Assembly (NCBI GenBank): GCA_964617695.1
Contig: CAZTYW010000003.1
Coordinates: 1-64,000 of the forward strand
Source: CAZTYW01 sp964617695
Lineage (GTDB): Bacteria > Chloroflexota > Dehalococcoidia > UBA2247 > RBG-13-53-26
Length of the DNA stretch: 64,000 bases
Direction of reading: 5' to 3'
A program made the translations under genes and the position numbers. This document shows positions 26,347 to 34,851 of this stretch, piece by piece; the first letter of the stretch is position 1, and each line of letters starts with the position of its first letter. The notes below the pieces were generated by a model, which had not been told where the DNA came from, searched no databases, and saw only the letters and a list, made by a program, of their open reading frames with translations.

Positions 26347-27279
26347 CTACCTGCCAACGGTAGCTAGCAGTCCGGGAGCTTCCACTACTCGCTGGCAACG
26401 CTCAACGAACTCATCCGTCGTAAGCGGGGCCTGCTTCATGGGATATCGCCTGCCGATCCTGGCCCACTTCGCCTGACCCCATACGTGGTAGGGCAGCAAG
26501 GACACCTTCTCTGCGCCGATGTCCACAGCCAACCTGGCGACTTCCTCAAGGTTCTCCTCTGTGGCGTTATACCCAGGAATAAGCGGGACTCTGAGCCATG
26601 TTGGCACCCTGGCAGCCGTTTTCCGGGCGTTTTCAAGGATGAGCTTGTTGCTCTTCCCTGTTCCTTTGCGGTGCTGCTCCGGGTCCATGTGTTTGATATC
26701 GAAGAGAACCAGGTCGGCGAAGGGGAGCAACTTCTTAAGGATGTCCCAGGGAGCATATCCACATGTGTCGAGTGCGGTATGAATGCCTTTTCTTTTGCAT
26801 CTTCTCAACAGCTCAAGTGCAAATTCCCACTGCGACAGTGGCTCACCCCCTGACAGCGTTACACCGCCTCCGGAGTTCTGGTAGAAAAGCCTGTCCCTCT
26901 CCACCTCGCTGCAGACCTCGGGCACCGTCATGTACCTGCCGGTGACCTCTATTGCCCCGTTGGGGCACACCTCAGCGCACCTTAAGCAGGAATTGCATCT
27001 GGACCGGTTGACCTTCCTGGCCTTCTGATCGACGCTGATCGCGTCCACAGGGCAGACCTGCTGGCACTTGCCGCACCTTGTGCATCTTACGTCGTTGGTG
27101 ACGATTTCAGACTGGAAGTTCCACGACTCTGGATTGGAGCACCAGCGGCACCGCAACGGGCAGCCTTTGAGGAATACAGTGGTCCTGATTCCCGGACCGT
27201 CGTGTATGCTGAACCTCTGGATATTGAATATCAGTCCCGAGATGGGCGGGTGCTTGCTGCGCGGTTTTGAGGCTCTGAT
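26347..27279 (-). CDS. Glycyl-radical enzyme activating protein (PflA family, with ferredoxin insert), non-ATG start
   Basis: About 310 residues. N-terminus IFNIQRFSIHDGPGIRTTVF, radical SAM CxxxCxxC in KGCPLRCRWCSNPES, a 2[4Fe-4S] insert (CTRCGKCQQVCPVDA, CNSCLRCAEVCPNGA), then GGVTLSGGEPL. This is the BssD/HpdA/CutD-like activase layout. The conserved N-terminus has no ATG, GTG or TTG upstream in frame. AAGGAG lies 7 bases from an ATC at 27279, the best-supported start; a CTG at 27234 is the alternative. The glycyl-radical enzyme it would activate is not in this window. Confidence 0.85.
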   Translation of the reverse strand: MRASKPRSKHPPISGLIFNIQRFSIHDGPGIRTTVFLKGCPLRCRWCSNPESWNFQSEIVTNDVRCTRCGKCQQVCPVDAISVDQKARKVNRSRCNSCLRCAEVCPNGAIEVTGRYMTVPEVCSEVERDRLFYQNSGGGVTLSGGEPLSQWEFALELLRRCKRKGIHTALDTCGYAPWDILKKLLPFADLVLFDIKHMDPEQHRKGTGKSNKLILENARKTAARVPTWLRVPLIPGYNATEENLEEVARLAVDIGAEKVSLLPYHVWGQAKWARIGRRYPMKQAPLTTDEFVERCQRVVEAPGLLATVGR

Positions 27280-27520
27280 GTTGACTCTCCTTCTATTTGA
27301 CTAGGATAGCCCAATATGCGGCGTGCTTCAACTTGATTGCCTGTCAGCAGTATTGCGGCACGGCTGGGCGGACATGGCCAGAAAGGCGCCTGGCATGAGC
27401 TGCCAGGCTTTCATTCTCTGGGTCGTTTCGCCAATCTTCTTGCTCCAGATAAGTTTATTTCGTTGTAACGGCCTTGTAATCTGCCGTTAAGGTTTCGGAC
27501 TCGGCGTTAACGGATACTTA

Positions 27521-27543
27521 AGGATAGGCGTGTAACCTATCCT
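27521..27543. promoter_or_regulatory. AGGATAGG-7-CCTATCCT palindrome
   Basis: Perfect 8-base inverted repeat with a 7-base spacer, 28 bases before the GTG of the small membrane protein. Either an operator or a hairpin in the 5' leader. Confidence 0.4.
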
Positions 27544-27571
27544 CGCAGAAGGAAATGGTGGAGAATGCCGC

Positions 27572-27883
27572 GTGAAGACCATCTTTGTATTTTCCCTCGG
27601 GATTCTGTTGGGCGGGATTATTGTCGCCTTGTTCTCCCTGGCAATGTGGACGCCCGTGCTGTCAGGGACCAGGCTTGGCAGCCTGGGCATAGGGGCCGTG
27701 TCGGACGGCATTGCGGGGTTCTGTCGCACCGCTCTGTCGCAGCCCCTTGAGACAGCGGGACAGGAGATCGAGGACGAAGACATAGCTCGATTCTACCAGC
27801 ATTTGTTGGACAAGCTGGAGTTGGGTGATCAGTCGGAGCAGGTGGTGAGTTCAGGGGCCCAGTCTGGGCCTGGAGGAGGCTGA
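27572..27883 (+). CDS. Small membrane protein, hypothetical
   Basis: 103 residues from a GTG at 27572. N-terminal membrane segment with glycine pattern (FVFSLGILLGGIIVALFSLAM), then a soluble, acidic helical region (about residues 62-90) and a Gly/Ser-rich end. No family recognised. GGTGGAG sits about 13 bases upstream, so initiation is not strong. It precedes two receiver-like genes on the same strand. Confidence 0.45.
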   Translation: MKTIFVFSLGILLGGIIVALFSLAMWTPVLSGTRLGSLGIGAVSDGIAGFCRTALSQPLETAGQEIEDEDIARFYQHLLDKLELGDQSEQVVSSGAQSGPGGG

Positions 27884-28034
27884 TCGCTCGGGCACATCTG
27901 TGCGTGGCAGCGCTCAAGGGCCCTACACCTGGGATGCTGATGCAACGCAATGTGGCACCTCGTGAGTTGGTTGTCAGATTCGGCCTTTCGTACTAAGGAA
28001 AACCGTTGAAGTTTCGACGCGCGGACCGGGCTGG

Positions 28035-28454
28035 ATGATGAAACTGAAGGCAATGGTTTTCGGAAGGGAAGGTCTTAGACAGAGGATGACGGTGGTGTTG
28101 GGTGAGGAGGGGGTCGAGGTGGTTGGGGCTGCGGATGTGGCCCAGGCAATGGCTGCTGTCGAGAGTGGAGGCGTCAATCTGGCGGTGATAGACAGCCTGG
28201 CCGAAGGATTTGAAGCTGTTTGTCGTTGGGCCAGCCGACTGCCGCGAATCTCGGTGGTGGTGACCGTTGGTGACCACTGGACCGACTGGGAGATGCTGCA
28301 CTCATTGGATGTCGACGGTTACTTGCCCGAGAGGGCGGGAGCTGCTGAGACAATAGCCCGCTTGCGGGCTGTGGTGCGCCGCATGGGCGACGGAGGGTCG
28401 AACCACGGGGCGAATGCTGTTCAGTGGTCTGGGGACGCCAGTCACTCGGTTTGA
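28035..28454 (+). CDS. Degenerate response-regulator receiver protein
   Basis: 139 residues matching a CheY-like fold (beta1 KLKAMVFG, beta3 LAVIDS, beta4 ISVVVTVG). The acidic pair after beta1 is absent (FGREG) and the beta5 Lys is replaced (GYLPERAG). D53 remains at the phospho-site position but without its usual partners, so phosphorylation is doubtful. No output domain. It pairs with the next receiver gene 57 bases downstream. Confidence 0.6.
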   Translation: MMKLKAMVFGREGLRQRMTVVLGEEGVEVVGAADVAQAMAAVESGGVNLAVIDSLAEGFEAVCRWASRLPRISVVVTVGDHWTDWEMLHSLDVDGYLPERAGAAETIARLRAVVRRMGDGGSNHGANAVQWSGDASHSV

Positions 28455-28532
28455 GGTGGTCAGCGCTGTTGTCACTTGGGCATGCAGGCAGATCGGGCAT
28501 AAGGGTCTGATTTGAGCAAGGAGACTGACGTG

Positions 28533-28937
28533 ATGCCGAACGTGAAGGTTCTGGTTATAAGCAGCGACCCGGTTCTGCAAGGGTTCCTGCAACGGAACCT
28601 CAGAGAATACGGTTACCAGTCATACAGCACGAAGGACTGCGGCGAGGGACTGCGAGCTTTGCTTGATGCTGAGGTTGCTGACCTCGTATTACTGGACGCT
28701 ATGATGCCGACGATGGAGGGCATCGAGGTGTCACTGCGCATACGACAGTGGTGCCAGGTCCCGATCCTGATGCTCAGTGCCTGGGGAGCAGGTAGGGACA
28801 AGGTAAGGCGCCTTGACTTTAGTTCTGATGACTACCTGACTGAGCCCCTGGATGCGGCTGGGTTGATATCGCATATCGAGAACGTGCTTCGCCGCAACGA
28901 GGCTGCAAGGTCAGGTGTCAGCGCAGGTGCAGCCTAG
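28533..28937 (+). CDS. Single-domain response regulator, Lys replaced by Glu
   Basis: 134 residues (ATG 28533; GTG 28530 with AAGGAG at ideal spacing is equally likely). Receiver domain: beta1 VKVLVISSD with a single Asp, phospho-acceptor D55 in LVLLDAMMP, Ser in MLSAWG. The invariant Lys of the KP motif is lost: DYLTEPLD instead of DYLTKPLD. No DNA-binding domain. It probably acts by protein contact or is phosphorylation-independent. Confidence 0.8.
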   Translation: MPNVKVLVISSDPVLQGFLQRNLREYGYQSYSTKDCGEGLRALLDAEVADLVLLDAMMPTMEGIEVSLRIRQWCQVPILMLSAWGAGRDKVRRLDFSSDDYLTEPLDAAGLISHIENVLRRNEAARSGVSAGAA

Positions 28938-29452
28938 ACCTCTGCGGCACGCCAGCCAGGCCCGCGGCTGTGCAAGGACCCTACATCAGATTCCTCTGGC
29001 CACGTAGGCAGGCGGCATTGGGGCGACCGCGACGCGCTGCTTGACTGCCCTTACCCCATTTTATGCACTCTTTTCTGCCGCATGACCGATCTGCAGGGCA
29101 GCTCGGCCTGGTGCGGTCACGGCCACCATGGACAGCCGCTGGTGAGTCGCAGCGCGGCGTCAGCCTGGCGGCGAGGTTGCAGAAATGGAACCTTGCTGGA
29201 ACCTATTCCATCTGCAAAAGCCGGCGAGGGCGCCTCTGACGGCGACCCGCCTCATGAGGTTGTGGCACGATCTTGTACCTGAAGGCAGTGTTCGGTGATA
29301 TAATATCATGCCAGACTCGCCGAGGCGATGACTGGTTGGTGCTGAGAGACTGGTCGAAGGCCGAACAGTTGACGCTGATTGACAAAGCTGATCAAGTGCG
29401 TTCCCTCGTCGTCGACCGTTCAAGGCGCTGACTCCACAAGGCGGCAGAAGCC
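28938..29452. other. 515-base non-coding region before PFK
   Basis: No recognised gene. Contains the extended -10 site at 29296-29304. An open frame of about 50 codons (29274 to about 29431) runs from a TTG through the promoter but lacks a ribosome site, so it is not called. No tRNA or inverted repeat of note. Confidence 0.5.
29296..29304 (+). promoter_or_regulatory. Extended -10 promoter upstream of PFK
   Basis: TGATATAAT: perfect TATAAT (29299-29304) with the TGn extension, about 150 bases before the PFK start. No good -35 at 17 bases, as is common for extended -10 promoters. Confidence 0.45.
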
Positions 29453-30613
29453 ATGAGTATGAAGAGAAGAAGGATAGGCATTCTCACTGGTGGTGGGGAC
29501 TGTGCTGGGTTGAATCCCGCCATCAAATGGGTTGTGAAGACCGCGCTGGACGAACGGCTCCAGTGGGAAAGGGGCATGCGATACGATGTCCTTGGCATTC
29601 GAGATGGCTGGAAGGGGCTGATCCAGGTTGAACCTACTTCGCCAGATATTCCCGGGTATGTTCTGCCTCTGAGCCAGGAGATGGTCAGGACATGGGACAG
29701 ATATGGCGGGACGTTCCTTGGTACGTCGCGGACAAACCCTTACAACCCGCAAAGCGACCAGTCAAAGAGGGTGCTCGACAACATAGAGAAGCTGGGTCTG
29801 GACGCTCTGATCGCTGTGGGTGGAGATGACACCCTGGGCGTGGCACACAGACTGTCCCAGGACGGAGCCAATGTTGTTGGCATACCCAAGACCATTGACA
29901 AGGACCTCTGCGGCACCGATTATACGCTGGGATTTGAGACGGCTCTGAACGTGATTACTGAGGAGGTGGACAGGCTGAGGACGACGGCGGGATCCCATAA
30001 GCGAGTGTTCGTGGTGGAGACCATGGGGAGAAAGGCAGGATGGCTGGCATTGGAGGGTGGCGAGTCTAGCGGAGCGTTCATTATACTCATTCCGGAGCAC
30101 GATTTCTCTGTCGAGAAGGTCAACGAGTTGATTCAGGAGGGGAGAAGGGGAGGAACGAGGTACGAGATTATCGTGATAGCCGAGGGGGCGAAACCGATTG
30201 GGGGTGGGGAGTTCGTGCAGCGGGAAGGTGTGGATGCCTTCGGTCACAAGGCGCTTGGCGGAATTGGGGAATTCCTGGCTGCGCAGGTCCACGAAGCCAC
30301 GGGGCTTGATGCTCGAAGCGTGGTTCTGAGCCACCTGCAGCGTGGCGGTGCGCCTTGCGCGTACGACCGGAGAATGGGGAGGTATTTTGGGATTGCCGCG
30401 GTTGATCTGGTTCTGCGTCAGGATTTTGGGAAGATGGTGAGCTACAGGAATGGCAGGATCACTGCCGTTCCACTCAAGGATGTCATAGGCAAACTCAGTC
30501 TGGTCGACGTGGACAAACAGTACGACGTCGGAAGGTACAACGGTCGCCGCAGTATTCTTGGCGCGGGGAAGAAGGTTCCGAGGCGGACGAGGCGGGGGTC
30601 GGATCCGTTGTAG
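29453..30613 (+). CDS. pfp: 6-phosphofructokinase, pyrophosphate-dependent type
   Basis: 386 residues. N-terminal GILTGGGDCAGLNPAIKW. The phosphoryl-donor site reads GGDDTL, with Asp where ATP enzymes have Gly104, and GIPKTIDKDL, with Lys where ATP enzymes have Gly124. These two replacements are the accepted marks of PPi-dependent enzymes. Catalytic TID motif and MGRKAGWLAL present. The reaction is reversible, so it serves both glycolysis and gluconeogenesis. ATG at 29453 has no strong ribosome site. The aldolase gene follows 49 bases later. Confidence 0.9.
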   Translation: MSMKRRRIGILTGGGDCAGLNPAIKWVVKTALDERLQWERGMRYDVLGIRDGWKGLIQVEPTSPDIPGYVLPLSQEMVRTWDRYGGTFLGTSRTNPYNPQSDQSKRVLDNIEKLGLDALIAVGGDDTLGVAHRLSQDGANVVGIPKTIDKDLCGTDYTLGFETALNVITEEVDRLRTTAGSHKRVFVVETMGRKAGWLALEGGESSGAFIILIPEHDFSVEKVNELIQEGRRGGTRYEIIVIAEGAKPIGGGEFVQREGVDAFGHKALGGIGEFLAAQVHEATGLDARSVVLSHLQRGGAPCAYDRRMGRYFGIAAVDLVLRQDFGKMVSYRNGRITAVPLKDVIGKLSLVDVDKQYDVGRYNGRRSILGAGKKVPRRTRRGSDPL

Positions 30614-30662
30614 CCACCCCTCCGCAGCGCCCACGGATTTGGGGGTGGGAGGTGATGCTTCT

Positions 30663-31928
30663 ATGTCCACTCCGGTTGACGAATTTGACACTCTGGTTCA
30701 CGATGCAGTCTTCTCTCCGGACGCCAGTGCCAGGGAGAGGCATCAACTGGAAATAAGAGAATCCGCTTCTGATCACGGGGTGTTTCCAGCCAGTATCCAG
30801 GGGCTTTATGAAGCTGCTGGACGGGGGCTGTACACGGGCATAACAGTCCCGGCGATAAACATCCGCGGAATCACCTACCATGTGGCCCGTGCTGCCTTCA
30901 GGGCGGCACTGAAACACAGGGTCGGTGCCTTCATCTTTGAGATTGCCCGCTCGGAGATCGGCTACACGAAGCAGAGCCCTGGTGAGTACGCTGCCTGTGT
31001 TCTGGCTGGCGCAGTGCGAGAAGGATTCAGGGGCCCCGTGTTCCTCCAGGGAGACCATTTTCAGTTTAGCCGCAAGAGATACAGCTCAGACGCGGACGGG
31101 GAACTGAACGCTATCAGGGAGTTAATACGCCAGTCTGTGCGTGCCGGATTCCTCAACATAGATATAGATGCGTCTACTCTTGTGGACTTGGAGAGACAAC
31201 AGCTGATGGAGCAGCAGGAAAAGAACTGTCGGGTGACTGCCGAAATGACCGAATTCATCCGCAGCATTGAGCCTGAGGGAGTCACCATTTCCGTTGGTGG
31301 CGAAATAGGTGAGGTGGGGCGGAGAAACAGCACTGTCGAGGACCTCAGGGCCTTCATGAGCGGATATGTCAACTCACTCCGGCGCGATGTCACGGGGATT
31401 TCGAAGATCAGCGTGCAGACCGGGACTACACATGGCGGCGTGGTTCTGCCCGACGGCTCTATTGCACGCGTCAGGCTGGACTTCGACGCCTTGGGAAGAC
31501 TGTCCACGGCGGCACGGGTGGAGTACGGTATGGCCGGTGCTGTTCAGCATGGGGCCTCTACTCTCCCCGAGGAGGCTTTTGACCGCTTCCCCGAGGTCGG
31601 AGCAGCTGAGGTCCACCTGGCTACAGGGTTCCAGAACATCATCTATGACAGCCCTCACTTCCCGAGCGACCTGCTGAACGATATCCGTCGACATCTCCTG
31701 GACGAATACAGTCGCGAAAGAAGGCGGGGAGATACCGAGGACCAGTTCATCTACAGGACGCGAAAGAAGGCTTTCGGTGACTTCAAGCAGGAAATGTGGA
31801 GCATCTCACAGGACAACCTGGACAGGATAACTGCCACCCTTGAAGACCGCTTTTCCCTGCTCTTCACGAAGCTGAACGTCGCCGAAACAGTGGATCTGGT
31901 TAACAGGTTCGTGGTCAGGCCGCAGTAG
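30663..31928 (+). CDS. Class II fructose-bisphosphate aldolase-like protein (long form)
   Basis: 421 residues from ATG 30663 (GGGAGGTGAT upstream). Class II aldolase zinc-site features: VFLQGDHFQF (first His), GGEIGEVG (Glu ligand region), QTGTTHGG (later His) and GAVQHGAST with the HGxS phosphate-binding pattern. It is about 100 residues longer than E. coli-type enzymes, with extra N- and C-terminal helical regions. Cleavage of fructose-1,6-bisphosphate is likely given the adjacent PFK; a related ketose substrate is possible. Confidence 0.85.
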   Translation: MSTPVDEFDTLVHDAVFSPDASARERHQLEIRESASDHGVFPASIQGLYEAAGRGLYTGITVPAINIRGITYHVARAAFRAALKHRVGAFIFEIARSEIGYTKQSPGEYAACVLAGAVREGFRGPVFLQGDHFQFSRKRYSSDADGELNAIRELIRQSVRAGFLNIDIDASTLVDLERQQLMEQQEKNCRVTAEMTEFIRSIEPEGVTISVGGEIGEVGRRNSTVEDLRAFMSGYVNSLRRDVTGISKISVQTGTTHGGVVLPDGSIARVRLDFDALGRLSTAARVEYGMAGAVQHGASTLPEEAFDRFPEVGAAEVHLATGFQNIIYDSPHFPSDLLNDIRRHLLDEYSRERRRGDTEDQFIYRTRKKAFGDFKQEMWSISQDNLDRITATLEDRFSLLFTKLNVAETVDLVNRFVVRPQ

Positions 31929-32044
31929 CCAGGCTGCGGAGTTCGATTATCATCGATTCATAGAGCCGTCTCCGCGGTTTGAAGGTCTGGGTACACCTAT
32001 AGGATAATGTACAGGCAGCAGCAATCTGTTTAAGCAGTCATCAG

Positions 32045-33283
32045 GTGAGTACCAGCTACCGCATTGATACTTCCACGGCAGAGCGATGGTCCTACGACCT
32101 CGGGCCCATCCGACCACCGAGCGAAGGGCGCGACCGCTCTCTTCTCATCAGGGCAACGCGCAACTGCCCGTGGAACAGGTGTCGCTTCTGCCCCGTTTAC
32201 AAGACGCAGAAGTTCGAGTACCGCTCTCCAGCCGAGATCAGAGGGGACATTGACGTAGCCGGTGCGCTGGCTACTGAGTTGAAGACAGCGTCATGGCGGA
32301 TGGGTAAAGGGGGGCAGATTGACAACGCTGTGCTGAAGGCGGTAGTCCAGGGCAACCCAGAGCTATACGGCAGAGACACGGCCGAGCCGGGCGGCCTGGA
32401 GGCAAGACTGCATAGCCTGGTCAACGTGGCCAACTGGCTGGCTTCCGGCGGGCGCACAGCCTTCCTGCAGGACGCCGATACGCTCATCATGCGGACTCCT
32501 GAGTTGGTGGAGGTGCTCAAACACCTGAGGGAGACCCTGCCCAGCATAGAGCGGGTGACGTCCTACGCCCGCGCCAGGACGATGGCCCGGAAGTCACCGG
32601 ACGAACTGGTGCTACTGCACGAAGCTGGTCTGGCCCGTTTGCATGTTGGCCTCGAATCCGGCGCTGATGAGGTACTGGCGTTCATGGAGAAGGGAGTTAC
32701 GGCGGAGGAACACATGAGCGGAGGGCGGAAGGCAATTGAGGCTGGCATGACCCTGTCCGAGTACGTTATGCCTGGTCTGGGGGGCAAGAAGTGGTCTGAG
32801 AAGAACGCCCTGGAATCTGCCGGCGTGCTAAATGAGATCAACCCGCATTTCATCAGGTTGAGAAGCCTGGCTGTTGGGCCGGTCTGCCCACTCTATGAGC
32901 AGGTGGAGACCGGCGAGTTCCAGCCGCTGGATGAGGATGAAGTAGTGGCCGAGATTGGCCTGTTGATCGAGAATCTGAAATGCACGTCCTATGTGACCAG
33001 CGACCAGATGGTGAATCTGCTGTGGGAGGTGGAAGGGCAGTTGCCGCAGGACAAGCAGACCATGTTGGATGCCATCGCCCGGTACCAGTCGAGGACTCCG
33101 CTGGAGCGGCTCGGGTTCATACTGGAACGGAGAAGGCGGTCTTTCTTCAGTGTCTGTGGAGGGTTGCCGCCCGAGGTCAAGGAGAGGGTCGACGAGGCCC
33201 GCGCCGCTATTGAGTCAGAGGCGCCCGACGCTGCTGAGAAGGTGGCTGCCGCGGTTGGCCTGCTCAAGCGATCTTTCGTCTGA
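32045..33283 (+). CDS. Radical SAM protein with a CX4CX2C cluster motif
   Basis: 412 residues from GTG 32045 (weak ribosome site). Cluster motif RNCPWNRCRFC has four residues between the first two cysteines rather than three. Downstream features of the Elp3/MiaB-like TIM barrel are present: FLQDADTLIM, a YARARTM strand and RLHVGLESGADEVLAFMEKG (the ESG motif of SAM binding). Function unknown; homologues are annotated only as radical SAM proteins. Confidence 0.85.
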   Translation: MSTSYRIDTSTAERWSYDLGPIRPPSEGRDRSLLIRATRNCPWNRCRFCPVYKTQKFEYRSPAEIRGDIDVAGALATELKTASWRMGKGGQIDNAVLKAVVQGNPELYGRDTAEPGGLEARLHSLVNVANWLASGGRTAFLQDADTLIMRTPELVEVLKHLRETLPSIERVTSYARARTMARKSPDELVLLHEAGLARLHVGLESGADEVLAFMEKGVTAEEHMSGGRKAIEAGMTLSEYVMPGLGGKKWSEKNALESAGVLNEINPHFIRLRSLAVGPVCPLYEQVETGEFQPLDEDEVVAEIGLLIENLKCTSYVTSDQMVNLLWEVEGQLPQDKQTMLDAIARYQSRTPLERLGFILERRRRSFFSVCGGLPPEVKERVDEARAAIESEAPDAAEKVAAAVGLLKRSFV

Positions 33284-33341
33284 TGACCGTTGGCTGCCCT
33301 TGGTCGGGCCCTATCGCTGCATGAGGAGTCACTGAAGCCGG

Positions 33342-34349
33342 TTACCTGTGGTCTTGCTGCCGCCGCCACTGGACGTATAGTCTGGTGCCTTCCTCCATTG
33401 ACACCCTGGGCTTCCACCCCAGCTCTCTCATGGCTCTTGAGCCGTCGACATTCATCCCGTCGTTCAGGAAACGGACGCTGGGGCGGGTCAGATAGGGCAT
33501 CTTCTTGGACCGTCGCAACTTTGCCCATTGTTCCAGGAAGAAACAGCCTATTCGAGCCGTCACATAGGGAACCGTGATCTGTATCCGCCGTCCGCCCTGG
33601 GCCTTGATCATCCAACCGCAGAACTCTCGGAACCATATCTCGCCGGGCGGGGCTACGTTGTATATCTGCCCTACCGCCTGGTCGCTGGTGGCCGCCAGAA
33701 TAGCGCACTCGGCCACGTCAGAGGCATAGACCGGAGCACAACGTGCCCTGGCTTTTCCCGGCCAGACGATAATGCGCATTGACATGTGGCGGTAGACCCG
33801 GTCGGTCAGGAGCCTGTCTCTCGGCCCATAGATCATGGCTGGCCTTATGATCGAGACTTTGACTCTGCCGTCCTGTTGGCATTGCAGCGCCACCTTCTCG
33901 GCCATCATCTTAGCGTAGTCATAGTAGGTGTCTTGCGTGAGTTCCAGGTCGTAGGGTGCCGACTCATCTGCCGGGGTGTCGCACAAGCAGGCCTTTCCTA
34001 TCACCGAGTGGCTGCTAACGTAGAGAAAGCGTAGCACGCCCGCTTCGGCGCTGGCCTTGAGGAGATTCTCGGTGCCCTTGACGATGGTGTTCTCGAATTC
34101 CTCCCATGTGCCCCACCCAGGGGTGACCTTGCTGGCAGCATGGAAAACTACGTCAATTCCCTCCACCACCGGGAGCAGGCTGTCGTAGTCGCACACGTCC
34201 CCGTATACCAGTTCGGCTTTGGTGGTCTGCAAATGACTCGTGTCCGATGATTTGCGGACCAGGGCGCGCACTTCGTGGCCTTTGTCCAGCAGAGCTTCCA
34301 CCAGATAGCTTCCCAACAGACCCGTGCCACCGGTGACCAGCGTTTTCAT
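33342..34349 (-). CDS. NAD-dependent epimerase/dehydratase (extended SDR)
   Basis: 335 residues from ATG 34349 (AAGGAGGAG upstream). NAD-binding TGGTGLLGSYLVEALL, then VFHAAS and the YxxxK pair in YYDYAKMMAEK. C-terminal part resembles 3-beta-hydroxysteroid dehydrogenase/isomerase and hopanoid-associated sugar epimerases. Substrate not predictable. Reads from a consensus promoter 270 bases upstream. Confidence 0.85.
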   Translation of the reverse strand: MKTLVTGGTGLLGSYLVEALLDKGHEVRALVRKSSDTSHLQTTKAELVYGDVCDYDSLLPVVEGIDVVFHAASKVTPGWGTWEEFENTIVKGTENLLKASAEAGVLRFLYVSSHSVIGKACLCDTPADESAPYDLELTQDTYYDYAKMMAEKVALQCQQDGRVKVSIIRPAMIYGPRDRLLTDRVYRHMSMRIIVWPGKARARCAPVYASDVAECAILAATSDQAVGQIYNVAPPGEIWFREFCGWMIKAQGGRRIQITVPYVTARIGCFFLEQWAKLRRSKKMPYLTRPSVRFLNDGMNVDGSRAMRELGWKPRVSMEEGTRLYVQWRRQQDHR

Positions 34350-34527
34350 ACTCTCCTCCTTAGCGATCAAGATCGTTGTGTACGCGATTTTCGTTTGCGA
34401 GTTTCGATGAGAATAAGAGTCCTGCGTGGTGCATCCCTGCATTCCATGGTCAACTGCGGACTGGGTAGAAAGAGCTGGTCAGGGACAGCATGTACTCCAC
34501 GTACCTGGCCCCCGATAGCGGATGAAG

Positions 34528-34560
34528 GTTTGCCTCGCAGGTGCTGTGTGCGAGCCAAAC
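34528..34560 (-). promoter_or_regulatory. Strong hairpin in transcribed leader (candidate structured RNA)
   Basis: Arms GTTTGGCTCGCA and TGCGAGGCAAAC (minus-strand reading) pair as 5 bp, one G-G mismatch and 6 bp around a 9-base loop. It lies about 50 bases downstream of the predicted start of transcription from the 34617-34645 promoter. Could be the core of a small RNA or a leader control element; no known family recognised. Confidence 0.45.
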
Positions 34561-34616
34561 AGTAGTGTGCCAGCGACAACGAGCCCCCCTTGGTCTAGTC
34601 GTATCGCGAGGTACAT

Positions 34617-34645
34617 AGTATAGCGAGGCGGCCAAGCCTTGTCAA
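34617..34645 (-). promoter_or_regulatory. Consensus sigma-70 promoter (minus strand)
   Basis: TTGACA (34640-34645), 17 bases, TATACT (34617-34622): the best promoter match in the window. Transcription would start near 34610 and run toward the SDR gene. Confidence 0.65.
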
Positions 34646-34851
34646 ATTGTCGGCTGGGAGCTTATCTGGCCTGGCAGCCGCGCTGACCGCGGGAGACGTG
34701 TGGTAATGTGGAATCCAGAAACAGACGCCCCTGCTGTGCGTCCGGCTCACAATAGGTTGCCATGGGCTGAAGAGCGTGATTATAATGGCATAGTCCTCCG
34801 ACAGGCCTCCGGTGCTTTGGGCGAGCCTGTGGAGATATCGGGCTGAAGAAA

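Larger units (their letters stand above)
34350..34851. other. Structured leader region upstream of the SDR gene
   Basis: 502 bases between the SDR gene and tRNA-Pro. Holds a consensus minus-strand promoter (34617-34645) and, within the first 85 transcribed bases, a strong hairpin (34528-34560). This leaves an untranslated leader of about 260 bases before the SDR ATG, or a separate small RNA. A 70-codon minus frame (34579-34367) overlaps the hairpin but has no ribosome site. Confidence 0.5.

Noticed and set aside
29274..29431. About 50-codon plus ORF before PFK
   Set aside because: No ribosome site and it contains the extended -10 promoter; coding cannot be supported without conservation.
31936..31975. 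GCGGAG...CTCCGC inverted repeat after the aldolase gene as a terminator
   Set aside because: 28-base loop and no T-run; too weak to call.
34367..34579. 70-codon minus ORF in the SDR leader
   Set aside because: TTG start without ribosome site, overlaps the strong hairpin, no recognisable protein character.
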